Both the position numbers and the translations under genes were made by a program. From Lasiosphaeria ovina (Eukaryota > Ascomycota > Sordariomycetes > Sordariales > Lasiosphaeriaceae), in the NCBI GenBank assembly GCA_033439765.1, contig JAULSN010000004.1, forward strand, positions 1,374,001 through 1,438,000: a DNA stretch of 64,000 nucleotides, given 5' to 3'. The first letter of the stretch is position 1; each line of letters begins with the position of its first letter. The notes under the pieces are model-generated. The model ran no database searches, was not told where the DNA came from, and worked only from the letters and a program-made list of their open reading frames with translations. Below, in pieces: positions 11,382 to 21,851 of this stretch.

Positions 11382-12507
11382 TCTAGACGCCTGGCATGGA
11401 AGCGTACCGACATAGTCGAATTTAGAACCTTGATAGCTCTAATGTATGCTCTGCTAGAGCCTAGCGACAGACAGCAAATATTCAAAGGCCTCGATCTGGA
11501 CAAGCGAGTTCGGGGCCACGTCCTTGTTTTTGCCACATTTACTGTCAGTCTCACCATCTCTCAGCATCCCACCTTCCGGCTAAGCACGCGAGAGGAGATG
11601 GAGAGACTGGGCAAGCCGGTTCTGTTTATTCTCTTGGCTGTGGCGCCGCCCAGCGTTGTCTTGCTGCCGGTGAAGATGGTCGGCAAGGTGCTTGAGCGCA
11701 TCGAGAACCTCCAGCTGATGAACGAGGGAGAATAGTTCGCAAGGAAGCCAGAGTATCGCGTGGTGGCCTTGATTTGAGATTGGCCTTGAACACAAAGAGA
11801 TACCTAGAACAGGGATACAGGAAAAAATGTGATGAGGGGCTTATTATACCTAGACAAGGTCTCTCTGCACCCTGCTCTCCGAATGGTCGGAGAACGTGCC
11901 AAAAGCTCCGCCCCAAAAAGAGAAATCGGGTGCCAAAGACGTGGCTTGGCGTTGCTGGCAGTGCAACCCGACTCGAATTTTTCTTTCTGTCGTCGCAGTG
12001 ATAACATTGAACCGGTCTGGCTAAATACCGAGTGGTCTTGGCCGAGCCCTGCCTTCTAGCGTTCCATGGTTGCGCTTCCAGCCCAGTTCCGACTCCGCGA
12101 TCTATCATCTCGCTCGCACTTGCAGTCGTCTGCAACCAAGTTGACAACGATTAAGCTTAGCGTCTGCTTCTCCCCGGAAACCAGAGCCAGGCCCACCGGT
12201 TCGGAAATCAGGCTAAATTTCCCCAGGAACTACTACCGCTCGGGTTGCATCCGAGCCGGGGTCTGTTGGGACAGTGGACATGTGCGTGGGTGCGTGCATC
12301 GCCATCTGACTGCCACAACCTCCAAGCGTTGGTTCGGTCACGGAAGTGGATGTTCAGTGGCAAGTTCAGTGGAAAACGACAAGACAGTTCTTGCGAAAGT
12401 TATGGGCTAGGCCGCCGGAGTGGCATGTTAGACTCCGAGTTTGGTGGTATCCTGCCGTCTGCTATCCTCCGCGTCCGTCCCGGGCTTGTCCATAATTAAA
12501 ATGTGTC
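11382..12507. other. Intergenic region with a weak open frame
   Basis: A frame of about 98 codons (ATG near 11442, end 11735) encodes a basic start and one hydrophobic stretch (PVLFILLAVAPPSVVLLPV). It has no recognised family and may be chance or a remnant of a membrane protein. Nothing else was recognised. Confidence 0.35.
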
Positions 12508-12514
12508 TATAAAA
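12508..12514 (+). promoter_or_regulatory. TATA box of the CE15 esterase remnant
   Basis: TATAAAA lies 83 nt upstream of the ATG at 12591, a normal spacing for strongly expressed cellulase-type genes. The promoter therefore seems to have outlived the intact enzyme. Confidence 0.6.
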
Positions 12515-12590
12515 GAGCCTTGCACACCGGGTTGTGAACAATCCAATCTACAGGCCAGCATCACAGGCACCAACTTGGACGCAGCCCACA

Positions 12591-13537
12591 ATGTCTCCAG
12601 CCATAGTGTCTTGTCTCCTTGTGGCCCTTGGAGCAGCCGGCGTCCGGGCTCAGACTCTGCAAAGCCTCTGGGGCCAGTGCGGCGGCATCAACTGGACCGG
12701 CCCGACGGCCTGCGTGTCGGGGGCATACTGCAGCCAACTCAACCCGTGGTATTTTCAGTGCCTCGCTGGCGGCACAACGCCGACAACGCCGGCAGTCCCA
12801 GCCACCATACCTCCCACGGCCACAACCCTCTCAACATCCATCATCACACCAGCCACATCCACCCCAGCGCCCCCTGCCCCAGGCAGCACCACGTGCCCCG
12901 CCATCCCCGACAGCCTCGGCGCAGCCGTATCAACACTGCCCGACCCCTTCACATTCGCCAGCGGCAGTAAAGTAACAACACGCGCACAGTGGACGTGCCG
13001 GCAGGACGAAATCAGCCAGCTCTTCCAAAAATACGAGCTTGGCACGTTCCCACCCAAGCCGTCATCCGTGTCCGCCAGCTTCTCAGGCAGCACACTGGGT
13101 ATAACGTGCAGGACGCCAAGGAGATTGTCGGCGAGAACGTGTGGTTCTCGCCGGCGTTCAACGGGTATGCGGGGAGCGTGGATAAGTTGCCGTTTGATCA
13201 TCACATGTTGGCTGGGCTCGTGGCGCCGCGCCCGCTGTATGTTATGGAGAACCCCGACTTTGAGTGGCTCGGCAAGGTGTCGACGTATGGCTGTATGGGC
13301 ACCGCGCAAAAGCAGTACCAGGCGCTGGGGGCGTTAAACAGTTTTGGGTATTCGCAGGAGGGTGGCCACAACCACTGCAGTTTTCCCTCTGGACAGGCCG
13401 CCGAGCTCAATGCGTTTATCGGCAAGTTCCTGCTCGGCAACGCGAGCGCCGGCTTGACGAGCGTCTTCCGGACGGATCAGAGTCTCAACTTTAATATCGA
13501 CACGTGGAGCCCGTGGCCGGTGCCGAATCTTGTCTAA
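12591..13537 (+). pseudogene. CIP2: CBM1-linked glucuronoyl esterase (CE15), internally deleted
   Basis: Intact relatives are secreted esterases that cut the ester bond between lignin and glucuronoxylan. Here a signal peptide ([20 protein letters not shown]) leads into a fungal cellulose-binding module ([15 protein letters not shown]...YFQCL), a Thr/Pro linker, and the start of a CE15 domain ([34 protein letters not shown]). At about 13098-13104 the frame and the homology break. The sequence resumes in another frame as [15 protein letters not shown] and runs to the conserved end with the histidine loop EGGHNHCSFPSGQ. The missing middle, probably 150-170 aa, should hold the nucleophile motif (GCSRxGKG) and the acid residue. 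Only the catalytic His remains, so the gene cannot make an active esterase. Confidence 0.85.
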
Positions 13538-14204
13538 CCGGGGGGGGGGGTGGTTATGGGTCTCGTTTTGTCGTGCTTAGTAGGCATATAGCATGAATGG
13601 TGGTACGCTGTCAAGATGCCAACCAAGAATAAACAAATAAACAACTGCAGGTTGATGTGCTGGTTTTCAAGTCTTAGGCTCCAACTATTTAGTTCATCAA
13701 CTTTGAACGATACCAATGAAAACATAAAATCGGTTTTATTAAAAAGCGGGTATTTCTGCGTGAAACAAAGTGGCGAATTGGGGTGGACTATTTTACCAGG
13801 TGAAAAGGCCTTACAGGAGCTGTGGACCAATCAGATGACGCGGAGAAAAGACGCCGGGCGCGTCTACCCACGGTCCACCTCCATCCATGACTTCATCGAT
13901 TCTGGCGCCGATTCCGATTCCGACGACCGATTCATGAGAGCTCTGTCGTCTCCCGCCATCCCGCCAAGCGCGTTTCTAGTGCGCAAACGATCAAGTTGGT
14001 GCCAAATGCGCAACAAACGATGCTGCTGCCGTGCACGACAAATTTGGATCGGCAGGGATAATGTGACGCCCTCTCCCGCCACTGCCACTCGCGCCGTCCA
14101 ACCACGTTTGCGACCGACTCGCCGGATGCGACAAATGACTTCAAATTCGACCTAAACCCGAGCTCACCATTTTGTCACACACCATCCCGTCCTGCGCTTT
14201 CTAC
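13538..14204. other. Intergenic region
   Basis: The stretch after the esterase remnant begins with a run of G (about 13541-13550). The next frames are AT-rich and without motifs. A G+C-rich leader precedes UVE1. Confidence 0.4.
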
Positions 14205-16454
14205 ATGATCATCACCGCCAATTCCCTGTCCACCCGCATCGCCCTTCCCGTCGCACGCTCTCAGCCCTTGTGCTGGAGACGAGTCTCAAATCCCTCACGA
14301 CGACGAATCCCCGGCTCCCCGCTGATCTCGATCTCGATCGCGCCACCGTCGCTCTCACCACCCTCAATCTCAATGCCCCGCAAGCGTGCGCTGCCCTCGC
14401 CAGCCGACGATGGGTCGCTGAGCGACGCAAAGATCGACGCTCCTGTCCGCCCCAAGGTCGAGCTCCGCCGCTCCGGCCGCAACCTCCCCCAAAACCAGCG
14501 AACGATCCGGGAAGAAGACCGAACGCGCGAGATACAGGGCAAGGTTCTGGGCCTCCCCGACCACGTCGGCGATCCACAGGATATGGCCGACCGTATAGAG
14601 AATACGAAGGAAGGCCTGCAGATGGCCATCGAGGGCCTCGCGAGAATGGAGCGCCGCCTGAGGAACGCGACAAAACGCCAGAAGATCAAGATCGAAGAGT
14701 CAAACGTCGACGGCGCCACCATCGGCCCCGCCCCCAACAAGCCCATACACCCGGAATCCTTCAAGGATACCGTCCTGAAGAGAACACAACAGGACGGCCG
14801 CTCCGTGCCCGCCCAGGACAAAGACGTCAACGACGTGACCGCTGGTGTCGAAAAGGACGGGCCCTATTCCGAAGTCGGATATGTGAACGACGTCGACGAA
14901 GAACCTGCCGAACGCGGCGCCGCACGGACACCCCCTGTCAACAGCAACTACCTGCCGCTCCCCTGGAAGGGCCGTCTCGGTTATGTCAGCTACTCCTCAA
15001 GTGATGATGCTGCCCATCGGTAACCTTCGCTGCGAGAACCCAATACTAACAGCAACAGGCCTGTCTCAACACGTATTTGCGAACCGCAAAACCACCCGTC
15101 TTCAGCTCTCGGACCTGCCGCATGTCGTCCATCATCGACCACCGCTACCCGCTGCAAGATCAGACCCAGCCCGAGCACGCGCTGAAGAACCGCCCGGACA
15201 AGACGGGCGAGCCGAGAAAAGAGCTGGGTGACAAGTTTGTGCAGGCCCTCGGCCTGGCAAACGCCCGCGACATTGTCAAAATGCTGCGATGGAACGACAA
15301 GTACGGAATCAAGTTCATGCGTCTTAGCTCCGAGATGTTTCCTTTTGCTAGCCATGAGCTGCATGGCTACAACCTGGCCCCGTTTGCGTCCGAAGTCCTC
15401 GCCGAGGCAGGAAAGGTGGCCGCCGAGCTAGGGCACCGGTTGACCACCCATCCCGGCCAAGTGAGCAAACCAATCCACCCCCTTCACTTCTGTATTCGTT
15501 GGAGGTCAGACTGTTCCTAACTCTCTGCGTCCGTAGTTTACCCAACTCGGCTCGCCGCGAAAGGAAGTTGTCAAGGCAGCCATTCGGGACCTGGAATACC
15601 ACAACGAACTGCTGTCTCTGCTGTGTCTCCCAGAACAACAAGACCGGGACGCCGTTATGATCCTGCACATGGGAGGCACTTTCGGGGACAAGGCGGCGAC
15701 GCTCGACCGGTTCCGCCAAAACTACGCGACCCTCTCTCCCGAAGTGAAGCGCCGCCTCGTGCTCGAGAATGATGACGTGAGTTGGAGCGTGCACGACCTG
15801 CTGCCCATCTGCGAGGAGCTCGACATCCCGCTGGTGCTCGACTTCCACCACCACAACATCATCTTCGACAGCAGCCAGTGCCGCGAGGGCACCCACGACA
15901 TCAGCCAGCCCGCCATGCTGGCGCGCATCGCCGCCACGTGGAAGCGCAAGGCCATCACGCAAAAGATGCACTACAGCGAGCCGTGCCCCGGCGCCGTGAC
16001 CCCCAAGGACAGGCGCAAGCACAGCCCGCGCGTCATGACGCTGCCGCCGTGCCCGCCTGACATGGACCTCATGATCGAGGCTAAGGACAAGGAGCAGGCC
16101 GTGTTCGAGCTGATGCGTACCTTCAAGCTGCCCGGCTTCGAGCGGATCAACGACGTCATCCCCCACGAGCGTGACGACGAGAGCAAGCCCGCCCCGCCGC
16201 CGCCCAAGAAGAAGAAGAACCCCCCAAAGCGGAAGCGAGGCGCGGCTCAGCGGGATACAGGAGACCAGGAAAACGGCGGGGAAGAAGATGATGTCCCGCC
16301 GCCCCAGGGGAAGGAGGTCTCGGATGAGGATTTCGCCATGGGCGGGCCCGAGAACAGAGTGTATTGGCCCCTTGGGAAAGAGGAATGGCTGAAACCGAAG
16401 AAGAGGGAGGTCAAGAAGGGCTTGATTAATGAGGACGACGATGAGGAATTTTAG
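14205..16454 (+). CDS. UVE1: UV damage endonuclease UVE1
   Basis: Nicks DNA 5' of UV photoproducts and other distortions, starting an excision pathway separate from nucleotide excision repair. Exons are 14205-14984, 15059-15460 and 15537-16454. The UvdE TIM-barrel core begins at RLGYACLNTYLR, which is rebuilt across intron 1 (branch TACTAAC). It includes MLRWNDKYGIKFMRLSSEMFPF, HPGQFTQLGS (rebuilt across intron 2), HMGGTFGDK, RLVLENDD and LVLDFHHHN, with the metal-ligand His, Glu and Asp residues of the family. The tail is Lys-rich and acidic, probably nuclear. Two starts fit: ATG 14205 (699 aa) adds a basic Ser/Arg-rich leader resembling a mitochondrial presequence; ATG 14373 (643 aa, MPRKRALP) gives a nuclear-looking form. 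Confidence 0.95.
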
Positions 16455-19400
16455 CCTGGCTCAAAGTTACAGGGAAGGGTTGAGCTTTTGGGTAGCAGTG
16501 TGTGTCGTTGCCAATCAGTGAATCACCTTGACTTTTGCGCGCGCGTCACCATTTAATTAGTACCATAAGAATGTGCGACGTGTTGGATATTTCGATTCGT
16601 CAAGAAAGGCGGTCCAGATATGGAATGGCTGCATTTAACGATTGGATCCGGAATAGCTCGAGGTTTAACCTGCTCTAATGTCAACCGGCTCTATTATCCG
16701 TCGACTCAATCAGAAGCATAATATTTTGGTTCTACGTTTTTATTCTACGAGCTTTGAGGTACTTATGCCTGGCTGTTGAATCATGGATACGCCTTTTCGA
16801 GAACTGGGAGTTTTCTTCTGTAGCCACGGCTGAAGGGTGGAACTGTTTTATCACTTTCATTTTCAGGATATCTAATTTTAAACATGTATATTATTGCGAT
16901 AGATGTTCTGAATATCTCGTTGGATGAAGAGTTAAACAAACCATACTCACGAGGTGATACGGCCCCAACCCGCTGTAATTAGTGGCCATTTCACACGTCT
17001 TTATTCTAGTTGGAGGATGTGGGCGTTCGTCTTTTCTTCTTCCTTTCTTGTGGAAGAAACTCCACTCATTCACAACAATAAAAGACTTCCGAGGAACGAC
17101 TTTGTGCCATTTTTTTATACTGACTATATGACATGGCTATTTCTATCGTTGAAGCTCGCATTTGGCTCGCCCTGGTAGCTTTGTGGAAGGCTGAACTTCC
17201 ACCGCTTCAAGAACAGGTTTCAAGTTCCATCCTGTCATTCGAAGCACGTGAGATTTACTTTAAGCTTCAAAGAAAGAACAAAAGACCAACCAGTAATTAA
17301 CCCGGAAATTGTATGGAAGGACTAAGCAGTATCACTGCTTCCGAGTCAGCATTTCGTAATACTATCTATCATTCGCATGAGACAAAATTGCTTAGACCTG
17401 TCACGAGCTGCTGAGACTTCCCCTGCTCCTGCCGTGACTGACGTTGATGGGTAAGTGAAACTCAACGTCTAATCTCAACTGTCACAGAGCAACCTCTTGA
17501 AGCCCACCTCTCCAATATCATCACCCGAAGTCAAGTCCGCACAACACACACTCTTCCGAAACATCTCCCGAACCCACCTGAATATGCCGTCCCTTGAACA
17601 GCTGAATGCAAAGCTTATCGAGAAAACTGTCTTGTCTGCAGTATCTGCGACACTGTTTATCTGTACCCGAGCCACATCCAGCTCGGATGACAGGAGACGG
17701 AAGTCCTAAAGAAGCAGGCCGCGGCCTCCACGCCCTTCTCTGTGACTGCTCCACCTAGGGCGATTCCGAGTATCCGCCGACTAGAGCCATATTTAGCACA
17801 AGGGTACCTACCGACCTAACAGGTCTCGCCCCTATCCAATTAGCGTGCGCTTGTGTCTATTCGACACCCTTCTCTCCGCCCGGGAGCCCTGACTGCATGC
17901 TCCCTGCAGAAAAAAGCTCCCATAAAAAGAAACGCAGCTTGCAAGTGCGCTGCTCTCGGCGGGCGACCCTGCAGGACGAAACCTGAAACAAGGCGGCCAA
18001 GAGACACGCCTCCTTTTTGGGCTTGGTTTGGGAGAAAATACGATGCTCAGCTGATGGGAAAGTTGGAAAGGCCGGTCCCCCTGAGGCGCAGCCCGGGTGC
18101 TGCCAGCTTCTTGGTGGGTGCCGACGTGCATCGAGCCGGCGGCCATTGGCCTGGGCCGTCCCTCGAGTGCGGGGGGGATGACGACCTTCCGCCGCGACTC
18201 GGCAGCTCAAGGGGCTGCAAGCGCAAGACTAGCGGGTGCGGAGAGAGTGCATCTGATCTCCTGACAGCATCAGTTTTGGCTGTAATACGTGCGTAGCTAG
18301 GTAGCCTTTCTCTGCTATCTCTGCCGCGGTAAGCCGCTGTTCTAAAGTCGAGCGAGACTGTAGAGGAGGCCGCACATGGCGCAGCTGCAAGAATGGAAGA
18401 CAAATCCTATTTCCAGGCCTTCAGCTGCTTCAGCTTCTGCAGTGATTTAACTTGCGCGGGTTTCCAATGATACGGCAGCTAAAGTAGGCAGGTCCCGTCG
18501 TCGTAACCTTACGGGACCTTAATTACTGAACAGCTGTGATGGAACTAATTGACAGTGGAAGGAACGCTGCGGGTGGGTGATGCTGACTGCCTCAGGCGAT
18601 CCACGAAGCCTAACCGGCGGGGTTGTTGCACTAACTGCGTTTGCATGTCCACTGGTGCCGTCGCAGTTAAGGGGCTGGCTTGAAGCTTCTGCCAACACAC
18701 AGGTGCTCCGCCACGAATGTGTGACAGCCAAAACGCAAGTCGAGGAGATCTGCACAAATCAGATCCACAGCTTCAACTGGCCAACAAAAGTGGGTGGGCG
18801 GCCCTCAATCCTCAAAGTCTCGGCCCCCGACCTTGCTGCTCGATGACGTAGCCGATTACCCGACCCTGCTGCAGCTCTCCGCCAATCATTTGCCCGGAGG
18901 AGTGCAAGGCCGCGATTTCATCATCGCGACTCCCATTCCTGGAGGCCGAGTCGATATCGGGGTGCAGGTGCTGAGGGGATCAGGCAGGAAAAAGGCAGGA
19001 ACGCGCCGAGACAAGCATCCATCTCTCCAGCTCGACGGCTCATTTTCACGTTGGGCTGAAATTTGGAGAATTAAAAAGGAAAAAACGCTACCATAAACCC
19101 CCCAACAACACATGCATGCAGAATCCGGCAGAATCCGCGCCTGAGATACCATCACTCTTACGCACCCACACCGCTGCCACTTGGCTACAGGACAAGACAA
19201 GATAAACACGCCGCCACGGCACACCAAGGACGTATATAGAAACAGCTCGGCAACCTCCGCTCCATGCCAAGAACCCGCTTCGACGGATAGTTATATCAGC
19301 CATCGGCGGCAACCCCGTCACGAGCAGGGGGTGACAGCAAAGACCCCAGTTGATCATCATCAAGCCCAGATCATCTTCGCCACCCATCCGAGCCTCCCCC

Positions 19401-19639
19401 AGACACCACTCCCCGCAACAGCGGAACGGAACGGCTATCTCCCTTGTCCCAGACTCCTTGGCAACACCGTGTCGACAGTCTCCGCTACTGTACTGTACGT
19501 CCACCTGGTCCACTGCGTGTACACGTGTAGATCCAAGCATGCCTGCGACCCCATCCGTCTCATCAGATGACCCCTTGCTGACACGGCTCTTAGCAACCCA
19601 CCTAGGTGAAGAGCAGAAGAATCACAAGACCACGCAACC
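16455..19639. other. Long intergenic region
   Basis: About 3.2 kb without a recognised gene. The segment 16560-17420 is AT-rich. The part from 17830 to 18300 is G+C-rich, with open frames on both strands that lack motifs. The last 500 bases are probably the promoter of the small Cys-rich gene. Confidence 0.45.
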
Positions 19640-19804
19640 ATGTGCGGCACCAAGATCAGCTACGCCTGCTCGACCACCCTCATGTCGCAGTCCACCACGT
19701 GCGGCTGCGATAGGGTGGTGGCCTGCGGCAAGAGCACCCTCTACTGCGGAACCTGCAGCCACCCTCGCTGCAGGGAGCTGCGAGGCGAGGTCGCCATGGC
19801 ATAG
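19640..19804 (+). CDS. Small Cys-rich protein, 54 aa
   Basis: A short frame (MCGTKISYACSTTL to ...CRELRGEVAMA) encodes 54 aa with eight cysteines at positions 2, 10, 22, 24, 30, 38, 41 and 46. The CGC and CGTC pairs and regular spacing suggest a small metal-binding (zinc ribbon-like) fold. There is no signal peptide, so a cytosolic or nuclear place is likelier than secretion. Fungal genomes contain many small proteins beginning MC with paired cysteines, and this resembles them by recollection only. The ATG context (AACCATG) is good. Its small size means chance cannot be excluded, but Cys this dense and evenly spaced is unusual in random sequence. Confidence 0.5.
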   Translation: MCGTKISYACSTTLMSQSTTCGCDRVVACGKSTLYCGTCSHPRCRELRGEVAMA

Positions 19805-20566
19805 CCGCCGGGACCGCGGCGAGTCCCGGCCTGCTTGCCTACCTGCTTGCACCCACACATCGTGCCCCCCACACACACTGCTGGGCGGGTTTTGCTGTCA
19901 GACTGGAGCTGGGCTCTCTGTGGTCAACCGAGGAGTGAGTTGATGACATGAATTTGCGCGCCCTGGTTCGGTCAGAAATCCCTGCGGGGACTTGATCTTT
20001 TTCCTTTCTTGTTGTATATTTTCTATTTCTGCAGTCTAGAGATCTCGCTGGACGGACTTGGATACAAGACTTGGGGGCTGGAACATACTTAGGGGCCACA
20101 CCCCGCTGGGAACGTTGGCTGGTTGCAAGGGCGGCGTCGTCTGTGTGTCAATTCGGCAGTGTACATGTACTAGTATTGTTTATTCCATTTTGGGTCTTGT
20201 TTCTTGCCTTTGATGTTCAATGGCTGCGTGTGTCGGTGATAAATGATAAATACGGAATAGCGTATCAATAGAAGAACTCAAGTAAACGCGGTTCTGCGAC
20301 AGATCTACAAATGCCATGTGCAAATATTGCTTCTTAGTACAGGATGACGAAATCACTCAAAAGTTGAACGCGGTTAAAGGCGGAAACATGATCGAGCATT
20401 AATCACGGAAACTATGTCGTAATACAAAATTAGTTGCTCTAAACAATGTGTTTTATTATTAGCTAATACATTTCGAGTTGAAAAACAGTCTATAATTACC
20501 AAGTCTTAATCTAGAAATCTTTATCAGTGTCCAGCCGTGACTCAACGAGACACCTGCCGGATCTTA
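19805..20566. other. Intergenic region
   Basis: The terminators of the genes on both sides meet here. The segment 20210-20560 is AT-rich. No gene was recognised. Confidence 0.4.
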
Positions 20567-21851
20567 TTAATCGCAGAATTTTCCATTCAGCACCGTTTCT
20601 TCGAAACCCCCAAATCGCTTGATCCTGTCATACATCCACGTGGAGTCCTTGCTAGTTAGCTTTTCTCCCGCCTCAGACTTGGCGATAATCTTGTCCAACC
20701 GCCTGCTGCCTGTCGAGCTGAACTCTGTCTCAACCTCGCGCTTCGAGACTTGTATCCCAGAGGCACTGGTGACAGGCTGCAGCTCCAAGGAGAGATTAAT
20801 ACCTGTGGCTTTCTCAATCCCTGCAAGCTGGTGCGTGAACGCGTCCGTGATATCGACGTCGTCGTAGTATCTGGACCTGCCGCGCGCCGCTGGTGTCGAA
20901 GAAGCTCCGACGTCTGGCAGACGGTTGGCGGCGCTGCTGATGTACAGAGATGACAGTGGTTTTACGCCTGGAAGTGAATCCGGGCTGCTTGGCCTTGACT
21001 CTTCATCTGAATATTCATCCGACTCTGAGCTGCTTAGTAGCCACCTTTCGTCTAGATCTCCATCCCACTCTGAGCTGCTTAGTATGTACCTTTCATCTAG
21101 ATCTCCATCCGAATCTGAGCTGATGGATCCCGAATCGGACTCCATGTAAAACATAGCCTCCTTGGAGTCGAGAATATTCGCACTACGGGCCAGTGACATC
21201 CTGTTCTGCACATACCACCAGGGGAGACCAAACCCCGTCATGCGGGCCGTGGAAATGTAGACTTGCTTGGTCTTCTTAGCCACGACGAGGGGCTCGAGCT
21301 GGTGGACAATCTCCTCGAAGACAAGATATTCGCTCAACCGCTGAAGGTGGTGTTTCGTTGGGTTGTCGGCCATGTCAAATATCATCGCGCAGCAGTAGAA
21401 AGCGCCCGAGCATCGGTTCGAAAAGATGACGCCCAGGCATTGATGTACTCCGACAAAGGCCAGAGCCTCCAGGCTTACATCCAACCCGGCATCGAAGTCG
21501 CGGTAAGTGCCACTTACCAGATGAAGAGCGGCGTACGACTCTAGAAAGGCATCGCCTGGCTTAGAGATGAATGATAGGGCCTTCTTTCCATGGAAGCTCA
21601 CGTCCCAGAGAGTTACTGGTTCCTCTGTGTAGTTTTTCCAGGTCGTCTGGCGACACGCACACCACTCCCAAGGAGTGACGCTGGAGATCTGAATGCCGTT
21701 AGCACCCATCTCGAATGATGGGGCTTACGGCGTAGGTGTTGTGTGTTGATTTTCTTTTTAACAACGAAGTCGTAGGAACTGACAATTCTTGAATCAACTT
21801 CAAACTGATGTGCACGTCGAGAGTGTCAAGCTTCCTGCCGGACCAAGCCAT
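20567..21851 (-). CDS. Uncharacterised protein with acidic Ser-rich repeats
   Basis: Two exons, 21729-21851 and 20567-21688, give about 414 aa. The intron (21689-21728) is only 40 nt but has GTAAGC, a GCTAAC branch and CAG, and it joins KRKSTHNTYA to ISSVTPWEWC in frame. The N-terminal 200 residues look folded (HGKKALSFISKPGDAF, WWYVQNRMSLA). The middle is Asp/Glu/Ser-rich with a tandem 15-residue repeat (DGDLDER-[YW]-[IL]-LSSSE). The C-terminal part carries a helical stretch (DKIIAKSEAGEKL). No known domain was recognised and no membrane span or signal peptide is evident. The codons are ordinary. The starting Met is MAWSGRKLDTL; a start at 21709 would miss conserved-looking sequence. Confidence 0.65.
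21021..21125 (-). repeat. 45-bp tandem repeat inside a coding region
   Basis: Just over two copies of a 45-bp unit (period from 21023 to 21068), with a third partial copy near 21113. It encodes the 15-residue acidic Ser repeat of the uncharacterised protein, so the copy number changes without shifting the frame. Confidence 0.7.
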
